Below, piece after piece: positions 32,462 to 42,488 of a DNA stretch of 64,000 nt. Position numbers and translations under genes: made by a program. The notes beneath the pieces are model-generated. The model had not been told where the DNA came from. It did no database searches and saw only the letters and a list, made by a program, of their open reading frames with translations. How positions within the stretch are numbered: position 1 is the stretch's first letter; the number at the start of each line of letters is the position of its first letter. This DNA is from Ancylobacter moscoviensis. Its GTDB lineage: Bacteria; Pseudomonadota; Alphaproteobacteria; Rhizobiales; Xanthobacteraceae. The stretch spans positions 1,055,406 through 1,119,405 of the forward strand of contig NZ_VMBP01000001.1 in the NCBI RefSeq assembly GCF_007559435.1, read 5' to 3'.

Positions 32462-32629
32462 ACTTGATCTGGCCTGAAACAGAGGGAACGGTATTGGATT
32501 AAACGTTCTGGGAAGGTGGACGTCCAGCCCCTATGGCCGGCATGTCTCCAATCCTGTCGAGGCAGTCGGTAATTCTCTCGCCCTGGCTGGCCGTCGGCCA
32601 GACTATCGAATCCGCTCACCTGAAATCGG

Positions 32630-33577
32630 GTGTTTCCTGTGAAAGAAAGTCAGTCATCTGGTGCGCAGCGAGCGTTCCTTACCGCGTCGGACCTTCACCA
32701 GATGCTGGATGCCATGCCCATTCCACTCTCTTGGGCGACCATCCCCTCGGGAGAAATCGTCTTCTGCAACCGCGCCTTTGTTCGATACTTCGGCTACAGC
32801 GCCAGCGAGTTGTCGACCGTCGATAACTGGATAGATTCCTTCTACATCTACGAATCCGAACGCGCCGTGGCTCGCTCGAGCTGGAAGGAACGCTGGCTTG
32901 CGGCCAGCTCCGGTGTCGATGAGATCGATGACATCGAGCTTCACATTCGTTGCTCCGACGGGAAGGTCGTGACCGCGCTCCACCGCGGAATCATTCTGCA
33001 CGAGCTCGGCATCGGCATTGCGATTTTCGAGGACATCACGGCGCGCAAGATCGCGGAGGAGCGAGCGCGGCATATTGCGCTCGAGGACGCGCTGACCGGA
33101 TTGCGGAATCGGCGAGCGTTACAGGCGCAATGGGACACAGAGCATCTCGTTTCAGATGACGCTGCGCGTTCCCGGGCAGCATTGCTCCTGCTCGACATCG
33201 ACGGTTTCAAGCAGATCAATGATCGCTACGGTCACAATGTCGGCGATGAAGTGCTTGTGGGCTTTGCCGATCGCCTGAGAGAAGGCGTCCGGAACGACTG
33301 TATCTATCGCTATGGCGGCGACGAATTCGTCATTTACGCGTCCAAGCTGAAGGATGCCGAGATCTTCGTCTCCTCCGTGTGCGAGCGTATCCTGTCGCTG
33401 ATGCGGCCTCCCATTCAGTCGACCAGCGGTCCGATAGACGTGCGCTGCACGATCGGCGCGAGCGTCTTTCCCGAGAATGCCACCGAACTGAAGGGGCTCA
33501 TCGAGAGGGCGGATGAAGCACTCTATCGGCGGAAGAGGATAAGGAAGGGAACGTGGGGCCTGTACGGCCAGGATTAG
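32630..33577 (+). CDS. PAS-GGDEF diguanylate cyclase
   Basis: 315 residues, soluble. The PAS domain (~20-140; MPIPLSWATIPSGEIVFCNRAF) is followed by the GGDEF domain with DALTGLRNRRALQ, LLDIDGFKQINDRYGHNVGDE and the active site YRYGGDEFVIY. The expected RxxD product-inhibition site five residues before GGDEF is not present (NDCIY stands there), so feedback control may be lost. It should make c-di-GMP from GTP. GTG at 32630 is used; GTG at 32639 is equally possible. Confidence 0.88.
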   Translation: MFPVKESQSSGAQRAFLTASDLHQMLDAMPIPLSWATIPSGEIVFCNRAFVRYFGYSASELSTVDNWIDSFYIYESERAVARSSWKERWLAASSGVDEIDDIELHIRCSDGKVVTALHRGIILHELGIGIAIFEDITARKIAEERARHIALEDALTGLRNRRALQAQWDTEHLVSDDAARSRAALLLLDIDGFKQINDRYGHNVGDEVLVGFADRLREGVRNDCIYRYGGDEFVIYASKLKDAEIFVSSVCERILSLMRPPIQSTSGPIDVRCTIGASVFPENATELKGLIERADEALYRRKRIRKGTWGLYGQD

Positions 33578-33744
33578 TCCTCTGGGAGCAGATGCTTAAG
33601 GTGGCCACACCCGGTCCGTCCTCTCAGTTATGCTGCCGAGCCCCGGCCGCCTGAGACTTGACGGGCTGATCGAGAGGTTTCCTGACCAGCCCAGCCAACG
33701 TTCTTTTATGCCGCGAGGGCGACACGTCGCGCTGGCTCAAGCGG

Positions 33745-33957
33745 TCAGATGTTGCCGATCATCTCGTAGCAATTGCCGACAGGCCGGATCATCTCAATGT
33801 CCGTCAGGCGGCGAAGGCTTTGCAAGATCGCCCTTTCCTTGAAGCCAGCCTGTTCGGCGATGCGATACAGCTCGATGTCGGTCTCGACGCCCACCTTGGA
33901 CAGATGATCGAGAATGCACGCGACGACGAGCGCCTGCTCACCTTCGTAATCCGACAT
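33745..33957 (-). CDS. Small winged-helix-like protein, function unknown
   Basis: 70 residues from MSDYEGEQALVVACILDHLS. The sequence IAEQAGFKERAILQSLRRLTDIEMIRPVG reads like a winged helix with a wing after the recognition helix. It is too short for a confident family call. Upstream, 167 bp (33578-33744) without a gene separates it from the PAS-GGDEF gene. Confidence 0.5.
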   Translation of the reverse strand: MSDYEGEQALVVACILDHLSKVGVETDIELYRIAEQAGFKERAILQSLRRLTDIEMIRPVGNCYEMIGNI

Positions 33958-34340
33958 GTCGATCCCCACCACACCGAGGTTGATAGATAAACGACCGGCA
34001 CAACCGTGGCGTAGGTGATCGCACGTAGCCGGGCTGACACGGTCGGGCGCGACCGAAATCGCGCAACTCGCGGCCGGCCCTAAGGCCACTCACCAGCAGT
34101 CCAATCTCGCATATCGCTCGGGCGTGATCCTCGATTTTGTTCATGGGACAACGTAGCAAGGTCGGCGGACCCGCCGCTTCCTTTTTGCGGAGAGAGGGGG
34201 CCATGCCGAACGAACTGGATGGGCTGCACAGCGTTGAATCGCGAGCCCGCAACCGGAATTTTCGTCGGAGATAGGTTGCGGCGCGCGCGATCACTCAACG
34301 AGAGCTTGCGAACGGAGTGGGGCGATCTAAAATCCCTTTC
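33958..34340. other. Non-coding gap upstream of the MASE1-GGDEF gene
   Basis: 383 bp with no convincing gene. Frames on the - strand (34080-34385) have no ribosome site and low-complexity composition. It may hold divergent promoters for the genes at 33957 and 34341, but no clear -35/-10 pair stands out. Confidence 0.4.
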
Positions 34341-35792
34341 ATGTCGGTCGCACCCGCCGTGAACCAGCGTGAAAATGAACCTCATGAGTGGGGAGCACCG
34401 CTCTATGCCGTCGCACTCGGCATAGCTGTGTGTTCCTGGGCGCTTCTCGGCATCGTTACGCGGCCGGCCGGGCAGCTCGCGGCATTCTGGCCTGCCAATG
34501 CTCTGCTGCTGGGCCTGCTCGTCAGGTATCCCGCCTTCGCGACATGGCAGGGTTGGTGCGCGGCAATTCCCGGCTATCTCGTGGCGGATCTTCTCACCGG
34601 GGGCAGTTTTCTGCTGACCCTCTACCTGACTGGAGCAAATCTGGCCGGCGTCGCGACCGGCTACATCCTGTTTCAGCGGGTGTCAGAGCAGGACCGTCGG
34701 CTAACACGACCGTTCTCCGTGCTCTACCTCATCGTGATCGTCGTGTTGGCCTCAGCGATGGCCGGTTTCGTTGGCGCACTGATCGACCCGATCGTTTTCG
34801 GGAGATCCGCGCTGGGCGGGTGGGCATTCTGGTTCGTCACGGAGATGGTGAACTATGTTGCGTTCCTGCCGCTCATGCTGACGCTGCCCTTGGATTTCAA
34901 ATGGAACGGGGGCGGCGTACGGAAAGCCCGTTTGCGGCCGATCTTTACGATCCAAAGAGCCGCCAGACTGTTGCCGGGCACCGCGGTTCTACTCTCAGCA
35001 ATTGCCTCCCTGCTCCTGCCAGGCCCCGGCTCCGTCGCCTTTCCGGTTCCGGCTTTGCTTTGGTGTGCCGTCACCTACGGCCTGTTCGCCAATGCGGTGC
35101 TCGCCTTCCTCTTCTGCGCATGGACACTGCTGGCGATTTCGACCGGCTATCTGCATGTCGCCGTGGACATCGGCAGCCGCGAAGATCTGCTTTCCCTCCG
35201 CGCAGGTGTCACGCTCGTAGCCTTGGCTCCGCTGGTCGTCGCGACCGTGATGGCATCGCGCAATGAACTGGTCGCTCGACTCCAGAGGCTCGCAACTCAT
35301 GACTATCTCACGGGTCTGCTGAACCGGACTGGATTTTACACCCATGTGCAGGACACCCTGCCGCGGCTCGCCCGGAGCAAACTCCCGGTCGCGATCCTGA
35401 TGATCGATATCGATCACTTCAAGATGATAAACGATCGGCACAGCCACGCCGCCGGAGATCTCGTACTGGCGGCGGTCGCCCAAGCCATGAGGTCAAGCGT
35501 GCGGACAGGCGATGCCTTGGGACGGCTCGGTGGGGAGGAGTTCTGTGTTTTCCTTGAAGATGTAGCGGACGGGTCGCCGGAGGCCATGGCCGCCCGCATT
35601 TGCGACACAGTCTCGGCCACGCGGGTGACGCTCCCAGACGGAACCGAAATCGCCACGACCGTAAGCGTTGGAGTCGCCCTCGCCAACGAAGCTCCGACGG
35701 ATATTTCGGGGCTGGTCGCGGGTGCAGACATCGCGCTCTACAGGGCGAAGGATCAAGGCCGGAACCGTTATGAGGTCTTGAACTTCAATTGA
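34341..35792 (+). CDS. MASE1-type membrane diguanylate cyclase
   Basis: 483 residues from the ATG at 34341. The first ~300 residues hold about eight transmembrane helices (for example LYAVALGIAVCSWALLGIV and RPFSVLYLIVIVVLASAMAG), with a tryptophan- and proline-bearing start typical of MASE1 sensors. The GGDEF part has DYLTGLLNRTGFY, ILMIDIDHFKMINDRHSHAAGD, the inhibitory RTGD (RxxD) five residues before GGEEF, and GGEEFCVFLED. It should synthesise c-di-GMP and be feedback-inhibited. No strong ribosome site precedes the chosen start. Confidence 0.9.
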   Translation: MSVAPAVNQRENEPHEWGAPLYAVALGIAVCSWALLGIVTRPAGQLAAFWPANALLLGLLVRYPAFATWQGWCAAIPGYLVADLLTGGSFLLTLYLTGANLAGVATGYILFQRVSEQDRRLTRPFSVLYLIVIVVLASAMAGFVGALIDPIVFGRSALGGWAFWFVTEMVNYVAFLPLMLTLPLDFKWNGGGVRKARLRPIFTIQRAARLLPGTAVLLSAIASLLLPGPGSVAFPVPALLWCAVTYGLFANAVLAFLFCAWTLLAISTGYLHVAVDIGSREDLLSLRAGVTLVALAPLVVATVMASRNELVARLQRLATHDYLTGLLNRTGFYTHVQDTLPRLARSKLPVAILMIDIDHFKMINDRHSHAAGDLVLAAVAQAMRSSVRTGDALGRLGGEEFCVFLEDVADGSPEAMAARICDTVSATRVTLPDGTEIATTVSVGVALANEAPTDISGLVAGADIALYRAKDQGRNRYEVLNFN

Positions 35793-36061
35793 TCTCCGGG
35801 ATGGCCCGTCAGCAACCCACCCAATGGGAAGCCGAGATGGACTAAGCGCTCGCCGCCTAAGACGGTGATCCGCGCGCGACATCAAGGTGCTGCTGATCTC
35901 GCTGGATAGGGCGTGGCACGAGGCGAGCTGGGGCTATGTGCCCGGTCGCCCCTCGAGGCGGGTGCGGCGGCATGCTTTCCTACGCGGCGCTGTGGGTTAC
36001 GCGGCGGCGGCTTTATCGCCGGCTCCGATGGTTCTGACACGAGCAAGGCAGAAGCCTTCGG

Positions 36062-37183
36062 TCAATTGCGCAGTGGTGCGAAGGAGGCCGCCAGCGAAAC
36101 GAGCTCCGCCTGGCGATGCACGCCGGTCTTCTCGAAAATGTGCAGCATGTGGGTGCGAACGGTGCTGACGCCGAGGTCCAGATGCCGGGCTGTTTCCTGA
36201 ACCGTGCGTCCGGTCAGGATCTGCTCGAGCACGCGGGTTTCTCCCGCCGTCAAGGAAAAGAGGGATGAAAGGATCGCCGCGGAGCTTTCCATGCCGAGAT
36301 GACGAGGCGAGAAGATCAGGGCGAAGGTTTCTTCCTGCGTCAGCGGCAGGATGTGGACGCTGCGCAGCTCACCCTCCGTGGCGGCAAGAGGAATGCCGAA
36401 AGGAGCAGCTTGGGTCGCAGCGCCTTGTTGCGAGACCTTGGCAACGGCGCCTTCCAATGCGCGCTGGACGCCCGGCTGGAGAACTTGCAGGCGCCCGGCC
36501 AGGCAGGCGAGGCCTGCCTTCGCGGCGAACATCCGCTCGGCCGCTCTGTTCGCAAACAGGACGCGAAGATCACGTGCGGCAAGGACGATGGGAATGCGCA
36601 GCGCGTTGAGCACCACTTCCATGTTCTGTGCCGCGATCTTCTGCATATCGAGGACACGGCTCACTGTGACCGCCCTTTGCAGGTGCGGCACCAGCAGGCG
36701 CATGACTTCTGTTTCCCGTGGGCCGATCAACCCGACATCGCGATGGCGATTGAACCCGATGGTCCCGACGGCCTGCGTGTCGCGGCTGACGCCGACCGCG
36801 ATGGCATCGACGAAGCCCTGGGGCCGGTTGAACTGCAGGTGGAACGGGTCGTCGGAGTACTCGTCGATGGCACGGGGATTGATTTTGGACAGGACCGCCG
36901 GTTCGTCCAGCGGTAGCGCTTGAATGGTCGCCTCGCCTCCCCAAAGGTTCACGAGCCCATCGGAGTAATGATCAAGCCGGCTGATCCATTCCGGTTCGAA
37001 ACCGGTGGCGGCGGCCAGCATGGGCTGACTATCAGCCAGACGGATCAAGCTGACGACACCGGTGCGCAGGTCGAGTTCCCGGCAAATCTCGTCCAGAGCT
37101 CGCGGCCAAAGGCCGGGGTCGAGAGCGCAATCATAGATGCTTCCGATCAAGGCGGACAATCTATCGTTGGTTATGAATGACAT
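36062..37183 (-). CDS. LuxR-type transcription regulator
   Basis: 373 residues. The first ~290 carry a GAF/PAS-like sensing region, and the C-terminal ~65 are a LuxR helix-turn-helix (FSLTAGETRVLEQILTGRTV, then ETARHLDLGVSTVRTHMLHIFEKTG). No receiver domain or autoinducer-binding signature is seen, so it is not a quorum regulator by sequence. The start at 37183 (MSFITNDRLSAL) is preferred over 37231. It is divergent from the OmpA-family gene, and the 121-bp gap between them should hold both promoters. A 269-bp gap after it shows no gene. Confidence 0.85.
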   Translation of the reverse strand: MSFITNDRLSALIGSIYDCALDPGLWPRALDEICRELDLRTGVVSLIRLADSQPMLAAATGFEPEWISRLDHYSDGLVNLWGGEATIQALPLDEPAVLSKINPRAIDEYSDDPFHLQFNRPQGFVDAIAVGVSRDTQAVGTIGFNRHRDVGLIGPRETEVMRLLVPHLQRAVTVSRVLDMQKIAAQNMEVVLNALRIPIVLAARDLRVLFANRAAERMFAAKAGLACLAGRLQVLQPGVQRALEGAVAKVSQQGAATQAAPFGIPLAATEGELRSVHILPLTQEETFALIFSPRHLGMESSAAILSSLFSLTAGETRVLEQILTGRTVQETARHLDLGVSTVRTHMLHIFEKTGVHRQAELVSLAASFAPLRN

Positions 37184-37304
37184 CCTGCCTTTTCCGCATC
37201 CCGCTTCGTATCCACCAAATGGTGGAGGCATCAGGTTAGGGGCATCTTATGATCAGCGTCTATCGGATCACCCATTCGCGTTCAGGAATTTCGATAGGCT
37301 TCTC

Positions 37305-38288
37305 ATGAGAGTTTCACTTTTCGCGCTGGCCGTTGCCGCCGTTCTTGCGAGCTCTGCGCCGGCCGCTTCTGCCGCCGATCATCCCCTGATCGGCCGCTAC
37401 CAGGGCAGCGAGCAGGTCGGCGACAAGACGACGGAATATGACGAGACCTACATGATCACCGGGCCCGTGGTTGCCTCGCCCCGCGATGTGAAGGGGCCGG
37501 GCTGGAGCCTGCTGGAAGGGCGTATCCGCTATCTCTATTACAAGCTTCCCTCGGGGATTAGCGCGCTCGCCATGCGCCGCAACTTCGTGGACAGCATGAA
37601 GGAGAAAGGGGTGACGGTTCAGTTCGATTGCGCCGTTGCCAAGGGGGACTGCTTCGTCAATGGCGAGCCGGAGCCCGGCGTCTCGCTCGCGTTGCTGCTG
37701 GACACACCCGTCAACATGCCTCCCATCGAGGGCCGGGTGGTGCGCAACGTCGTCAAGGACGACAAGGCCCGCTACATCTATGGGTTCAAGGACGAGGCGG
37801 AGGGCCGCACGCACATCGCCATGGCGCTCTCCGGCGGCACCGAGCTGCCGGGCTACATCATTATCAAGGTGGTGGAGGGGGCGGAGATGCCGACCAACCA
37901 GATTGTGGTGGTAGAGGCGGACACCTTGCGCAAGGAGCTAACGGACAAGGGGCTCGTCAATCTCTACGGTATCACCTTCGACTTCGACAAGGCAGAGATC
38001 CGGCCGGAGTCGTCGGCTCAGCTCGAACAGATCGCGAGCCTGCTGAAAGCCGATTCCTCACTCGCCCTCGATGTTGTGGGGCATACCGACGATCAGGGCG
38101 GGGCCGATTACAATCTGGACCTGTCGAGGCGACGCGCCCAGGCCGTTACGCAGGCCTTGTCGGGGCGCTACGGCGTGGCTTCTGCGCGGCTGACGCCCAT
38201 CGGAAAGGGCGCGCAACAGCCCGTCACCAGCAATGCGACAGAAGAGGGCCGGGCCAAGAACCGACGCGTGGAACTCGTCCGCCGATGA
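37305..38288 (+). CDS. OmpA-family outer-membrane or periplasmic protein
   Basis: 327 residues: a Sec signal (MRVSLFALAVAAVLASSAPA), a unique N-terminal domain (~25-220, with paired cysteines FDCAVAKGDCFVNG), and the OmpA peptidoglycan-binding domain (ITFDFDKAEIRPESSAQLEQ, then DVVGHTDDQGGADYNLDLSRRRAQAV and KNRRVELVRR). OmpA domains bind diaminopimelate and anchor the envelope. The N-terminal domain is not recognised. It is divergent from the LuxR-type gene, which may regulate it. Confidence 0.85.
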   Translation: MRVSLFALAVAAVLASSAPAASAADHPLIGRYQGSEQVGDKTTEYDETYMITGPVVASPRDVKGPGWSLLEGRIRYLYYKLPSGISALAMRRNFVDSMKEKGVTVQFDCAVAKGDCFVNGEPEPGVSLALLLDTPVNMPPIEGRVVRNVVKDDKARYIYGFKDEAEGRTHIAMALSGGTELPGYIIIKVVEGAEMPTNQIVVVEADTLRKELTDKGLVNLYGITFDFDKAEIRPESSAQLEQIASLLKADSSLALDVVGHTDDQGGADYNLDLSRRRAQAVTQALSGRYGVASARLTPIGKGAQQPVTSNATEEGRAKNRRVELVRR

Positions 38289-38490
38289 GGCTGGGCGGCG
38301 TCCATCAGGCAGGAGGGGCGGCAGAGGTAAGGCGGGCGTTCTCGCCAGCAAGAGGAACGTCCGCCTTATTCTTCAATGACTCGCGCGACAGGGGGCGTTA
38401 AGCGGAGATTTTGTGGCGGGCAACGCCGGGCGATGTCGATCATGGTCGCGACGGCGGGCGCGGGTACGACGCGGGCGGGCCGGAAGCCCT

Positions 38491-39342
38491 TCAGGAGGCG
38501 GCGGAGGGATCGTCCCACGCGGGGGCCCATTCCGGGTCGAATATTCGCCCCCGTGGCGCCGCGAGCGCGCCGAGCGCGGCCATTTCCGCCGCGCTCAACG
38601 CGAAGTCCATGACGGAGATGTTCTCGGCGATGCGGGCCGGATCACGCGAGCGGGGAATGGCGACGACACCCTGCTGGACATGCCAGCGGAGCATGATCTG
38701 CGCCGGGCTGCGGCCATGCGCGCGGGCCATCGCGGTCACCACCGGGTTTTCGAGCAGTTGCCCGCTTCCGATCGGTGCATAGGCGACGAAGGCCATGTCC
38801 TCCCGGCGGCAGCGCGCGATCAGCGCCGACTGGTCGAGACGTGGGTGATATTCGCACTGCTGCGCCAGCAGCCCGCCTTCCGCGAGGGCGATGGCCTGCT
38901 CCAGGAGGGGCAGGGGAAAGTTGGAGACGCCGATGTTGCGGGTAAGGCCCATGCGTTGCGCCTCGCGAAGCGCGCCGATGGTCTCGGCAAGCGGCACGGC
39001 GGGATTGGGCCAGTGAATGAGCAGCAGGTCGACCGGCCCGACGCCCAGCCGTTCGACGCTGGCCTGCGCCGAGCGCAGCAGCGCCGGCGCGGCCAGCTCC
39101 GTGTGCCAGACCTTCGTCGTCAGGAAGTAGCTGTCGCGTCCGAGCCCGGTGCCGCGCAGCGCGGCGCCCAGGCCGGCCTCGTTCTCGTAGCGCGGCGCGG
39201 TATCGAAATGGCGATATCCCGCCTCCGCCGCCGCATGCACGGCCCGTGTGAGCGCCTCGCCCTGGAGCTGCCAGGTTCCGAGCCCGATCTGCGGAATCCG
39301 GACACCCTTCGCGAGGATGGAGGCACAGTCATGGGACGACAC
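38491..39342 (-). CDS. Aldo/keto reductase
   Basis: 283 residues from a GTG at 39342 with GGAG 6 nt upstream. AKR landmarks: IPQIGLGTWQLQG, the catalytic Asp and Tyr in FDTAPRYENEAG, the Lys in TTKVWH, and the His in LLIHWPNP. NADPH-binding IPRSRDPARIAENI is near residue 230. It reduces aldehydes or keto acids. The start overlaps nothing but lies 26 bp after the SSADH-like gene on the same strand, so it probably belongs to the same operon and may handle semialdehydes. Confidence 0.9.
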   Translation of the reverse strand: MSSHDCASILAKGVRIPQIGLGTWQLQGEALTRAVHAAAEAGYRHFDTAPRYENEAGLGAALRGTGLGRDSYFLTTKVWHTELAAPALLRSAQASVERLGVGPVDLLLIHWPNPAVPLAETIGALREAQRMGLTRNIGVSNFPLPLLEQAIALAEGGLLAQQCEYHPRLDQSALIARCRREDMAFVAYAPIGSGQLLENPVVTAMARAHGRSPAQIMLRWHVQQGVVAIPRSRDPARIAENISVMDFALSAAEMAALGALAAPRGRIFDPEWAPAWDDPSAAS

Positions 39343-39368
39343 GGCGATCTCCGATCCGTCGTTCCGGC

Positions 39369-40808
39369 TCAGGCGAGCCCCCCGACATGGAAGGTCTTCG
39401 TTTCCAGATATTCCTCGATGCCTTCCTGCCCGCCCTCCCGGCCGAGGCCCGAGGCCTTGACGCCGCCGAAGGGCGAAACCTCGTGCGAGACGAGGCCGGT
39501 GTTGAGCCCGACCAGACCGAATTCCAGCGCCTCGCCGACGCGGAAGCCCCGCGCCAGATCGCGCGTGTAGAAATACGCCGCCAGACCATAGGGCGTCGCA
39601 TTGGCGATCGCGAGGGCCTCCTCCTCGGTCTCGAAGCGGAAGATCGGCGCCACCGGACCGAACGTCTCCTCCGAGGCGAGCTGCATGTCGGTGGTCGCCC
39701 CGGTCAGCACGAGCGGATCGGCATAGTTCGGGTCGAGCTCCCGGGCGGGTGTCGCGCGCCGCGCGCCCTTCGCCTGCGCGTCCTCGACGTGCCGGCGGAT
39801 CTTGGCGATGGCGGCCGCGTTGATCATCGGGCCGATATCGACGCCCGGCTGCATGCCGGGCCCGACCTTGAGCGCGCTCACCCGTGCCGCGAGCTTCCCG
39901 ACGAAGGCGTCGTGGATGCCGGCCTGCACGAGAATGCGGTTGGCGCAGACGCAGGTCTGGCCGCCATTGCGGAACTTCGACGCCATGGCGCCCTCGACCG
40001 CGGCGTCGAGATCGGCGTCGTCGAACACGATGAACGGCGCATTGCCGCCGAGCTCCAGCGACAGCCGCTTCAGGGTCGGCGCGCACTGCTCCATCAGCAG
40101 GGCGCCGACGCGCGTCGAGCCGGTGAAGGAAAGCTTGCGCACCGTCGGGCTCGCCGTCAGGGCGGCGCCGATGTTCTCGGGCCGGCCCGTCACGATGTTG
40201 ACGACGCCGGCGGGAATTCCCGCGCGTTCGGCCAGCACCCCCAGCGCCAGCGCCGAATAGGGCGTCAGGTCGGAAGGCTTGATCACCATCGTGCATCCGG
40301 CCGCGAGCCCCGGCGCCACCTTGCGGGTGATCATCGCGTTCGGGAAGTTCCACGGCGTGATGATGGCACAGACGCCGATCGCCTCCTTCATCGCGAGGAT
40401 CCGCTTGCCGGGGACCGGCGAGGGGATGAGTGTGCCGTCGATGCGCCGCGCCTGCTCCGCGAACCATCGGACGAAGCTCGCGCCATAGCGGATTTCCCCG
40501 CGCGCTTCCGCCAGCGGCTTGCCCTGCTCGGCGGTGAGGATCCGCGCCAGATCCTCTTCGTGGGCGAGGATCAGCTCGTACCATTTCATGAGCAGGTCAG
40601 CCCGCTCGGCGTGGGTGCGGGCCTTCCAGGGCTTGAGGGCCCTGGCGGCGGCCGCGATCGCCGCTTCCGTCTCGGCGGCGGTGCAGTCCGGCATGTGGCC
40701 GAGCACGTTGCCGCTTGCCGGATCGTGCACCGGCATGTCGGCACGGGATATCCACGCGCCGCCGATCAGGGCGGCTTCACGAAAAAGGTTCGTGTCTTCG
40801 AGCTGCAT
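39369..40808 (-). CDS. gabD: Succinate-semialdehyde-type aldehyde dehydrogenase
   Basis: 479 residues from the ATG at 40808, with GGAG 6 nt upstream; ATG at 40820 is an alternative. NAD(P)-binding WNFPNAMITRKVAPGLAAG, general base LELGGNAPFIVFDDADLD and nucleophile NGGQTCVCANRILVQ are all intact. The SFTGSTRVG loop and the EIRYGASFVRWFAEQA region resemble GabD. It converts semialdehydes, most likely succinate semialdehyde, to dicarboxylates with NAD(P)+. It precedes the aldo/keto reductase in the operon. Confidence 0.88.
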   Translation of the reverse strand: MQLEDTNLFREAALIGGAWISRADMPVHDPASGNVLGHMPDCTAAETEAAIAAAARALKPWKARTHAERADLLMKWYELILAHEEDLARILTAEQGKPLAEARGEIRYGASFVRWFAEQARRIDGTLIPSPVPGKRILAMKEAIGVCAIITPWNFPNAMITRKVAPGLAAGCTMVIKPSDLTPYSALALGVLAERAGIPAGVVNIVTGRPENIGAALTASPTVRKLSFTGSTRVGALLMEQCAPTLKRLSLELGGNAPFIVFDDADLDAAVEGAMASKFRNGGQTCVCANRILVQAGIHDAFVGKLAARVSALKVGPGMQPGVDIGPMINAAAIAKIRRHVEDAQAKGARRATPARELDPNYADPLVLTGATTDMQLASEETFGPVAPIFRFETEEEALAIANATPYGLAAYFYTRDLARGFRVGEALEFGLVGLNTGLVSHEVSPFGGVKASGLGREGGQEGIEEYLETKTFHVGGLA

Positions 40809-40922
40809 CCGGGTCTCCATCGCCCCGCGGACGGCTGCGGTGTCCGCAGCCCGCGCCCGCAACGAGCACATTTGAATGACGTTCCACGTCGGCCGCGTCC
40901 GATGAGGGGCCGTTCGATCCCG

Positions 40923-42386
40923 CTAGAGATCGATCAGCACGGATTTCGTGCGCCGGTTGGCGAGATAGGCCTCGCGCCCGAGATCCTTGCCGAGGCCCGA
41001 GGCCTTCCAGCCGCCCGTGGGCAGGATATGGTCCCGCGAGCGGCCGTAGCGGTTCACCCAGACGGCGCCCGCCTCGATCTTCCGCACCAGGCGCATGGCG
41101 CGCGACAGGTCGCGGGTGAACAGGCCGGAGCACAGGCCGTAGGTCGGATGCCGGGAAAGGTCGAGGGCTTCCTCCTCCGTGTCGAACGCCTGCAGGGTGA
41201 GGACCGGGCCGAAAATCTCCTCAGCCAGCGCCACCGAGCCGCGCTCGACCCCGGCAAGGATGGTCGGCTGGTAGAAGCTGCCCTCCCGCTCGATCCGCCC
41301 GCCGCCGCACAGCACCTCGGCGCCGGCCAGACGTGCGCCGTCGACGATGCTGTCGATGCGCTGGAGCTGCTTTTCCGAGATGATCGGCGAATAGGTCGTC
41401 GCCTCGTCCCATGTCGGGCCGGGCGTGATGTCCTTCATCTTCTGCGCGATGCGCTCCGCCAGTTCGTCGGCGACCTCGCGGGCGACGATGACGCGCGAGC
41501 CGGCGACGCAGCCCTGGCCCGCATTGCCCAGAATGCCCCGCGTGATGCAGCGGGCGGCGAGGTCGAGATCGGCGTCGGCGAAGACGAGCTGGGGCGACTT
41601 GCCGCCCAGTTCGAGGGTCAGCGGCTTGATGCCGGTGCGGGCGATGTTCTCCATGATCGCGCCGCCCGCCCGCGTCGAGCCGGTGAACGATATCTTGCCG
41701 ATCTCCGGATGGGCGACGAGAGCGGCCCCGGTCGTCGGGCCGTCGCCGAGGACGACGTTGACCAGCCCCGCCGGCAGGCCGGCGCGCACGGAAAGCTCGG
41801 CGAGATGGAGCGTCGAGAAGGGCGTCATCTCGGAGGGCTTCAGGACCACGGCATTGCCTGCCGCCAGCGCCGGGCCGAGCTTCCAGCCGGCCAGCGCGAG
41901 CGGCACGTTCCAGGCGGTGATGGCGCCGACCACCCCGTAGGGCTCGGAGGCGATGAAGCCCATCTGCGTGTCGGCGGTCGGCACCAGGTCGCCGCACTCC
42001 TTGTCGGCGAACTCGGCGAAGAAGCGGATCTGCTCGGCGGCGATCATCACGTCGCCGGTCACCGCTTCGGCGATCGGACGCGGCGAGGCGACGGCCTCGA
42101 TCCGCGCCAGCGTCTCCGCCTCGGCCTCGATCAGGTCGGCCCAGGCATGAAGCGCCCGCACCCGCTCGCGCGGGCGCACCGAAGCCCAGCCCGAGCCGGC
42201 CAGCGCCGCCTTGGCCGCCTGCACCGCGCGATCGACGGTCCCGACGTCGGCGGTCGGGATGTCGGCCAGCGTGCGGCCGTCCGAGGGGGCCCGCACCTCG
42301 ATCGCCGGCGTCCCCTCGACATAGGAGCCGCCGATGAAATGCCCGGCCGGCAGGGCGAGTGTTCGCGGATCGAACGAAAGCGACAT
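40923..42386 (-). CDS. Second aldehyde dehydrogenase of the island
   Basis: 487 residues from MSLSFDPRTLAL, with AGGA upstream. NAD-site AWNVPLALAGWKLGPALAAG, base LELGGKSPQLVFADADLD and nucleophile NAGQGCVAGSRVIV are all present. It resembles betaine/gamma-aminobutyraldehyde-type dehydrogenases more than GabD, so the pair may oxidise different aldehydes: an amino-aldehyde and a carboxy-semialdehyde. It ends 114 bp before the SSADH-like gene on the same strand. Confidence 0.88.
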   Translation of the reverse strand: MSLSFDPRTLALPAGHFIGGSYVEGTPAIEVRAPSDGRTLADIPTADVGTVDRAVQAAKAALAGSGWASVRPRERVRALHAWADLIEAEAETLARIEAVASPRPIAEAVTGDVMIAAEQIRFFAEFADKECGDLVPTADTQMGFIASEPYGVVGAITAWNVPLALAGWKLGPALAAGNAVVLKPSEMTPFSTLHLAELSVRAGLPAGLVNVVLGDGPTTGAALVAHPEIGKISFTGSTRAGGAIMENIARTGIKPLTLELGGKSPQLVFADADLDLAARCITRGILGNAGQGCVAGSRVIVAREVADELAERIAQKMKDITPGPTWDEATTYSPIISEKQLQRIDSIVDGARLAGAEVLCGGGRIEREGSFYQPTILAGVERGSVALAEEIFGPVLTLQAFDTEEEALDLSRHPTYGLCSGLFTRDLSRAMRLVRKIEAGAVWVNRYGRSRDHILPTGGWKASGLGKDLGREAYLANRRTKSVLIDL

Positions 42387-42488
42387 GGCAGTTCCTTTCC
42401 CGATGCGGCGCGACGGGCGCCGGCCATCGATCATCCTTTCTGGCGAAGATCCGACACCGTGAGCTCCGGCATGCGCGCCGGCACGGCA

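Noticed and set aside
35793-36061. A gene remnant in the gap beginning IKVLLISLDRAWHEASWGY
   Set aside because: The short stretch reads protein-like, but no family was recognised, and the frame has no start or continuation that supports a gene.
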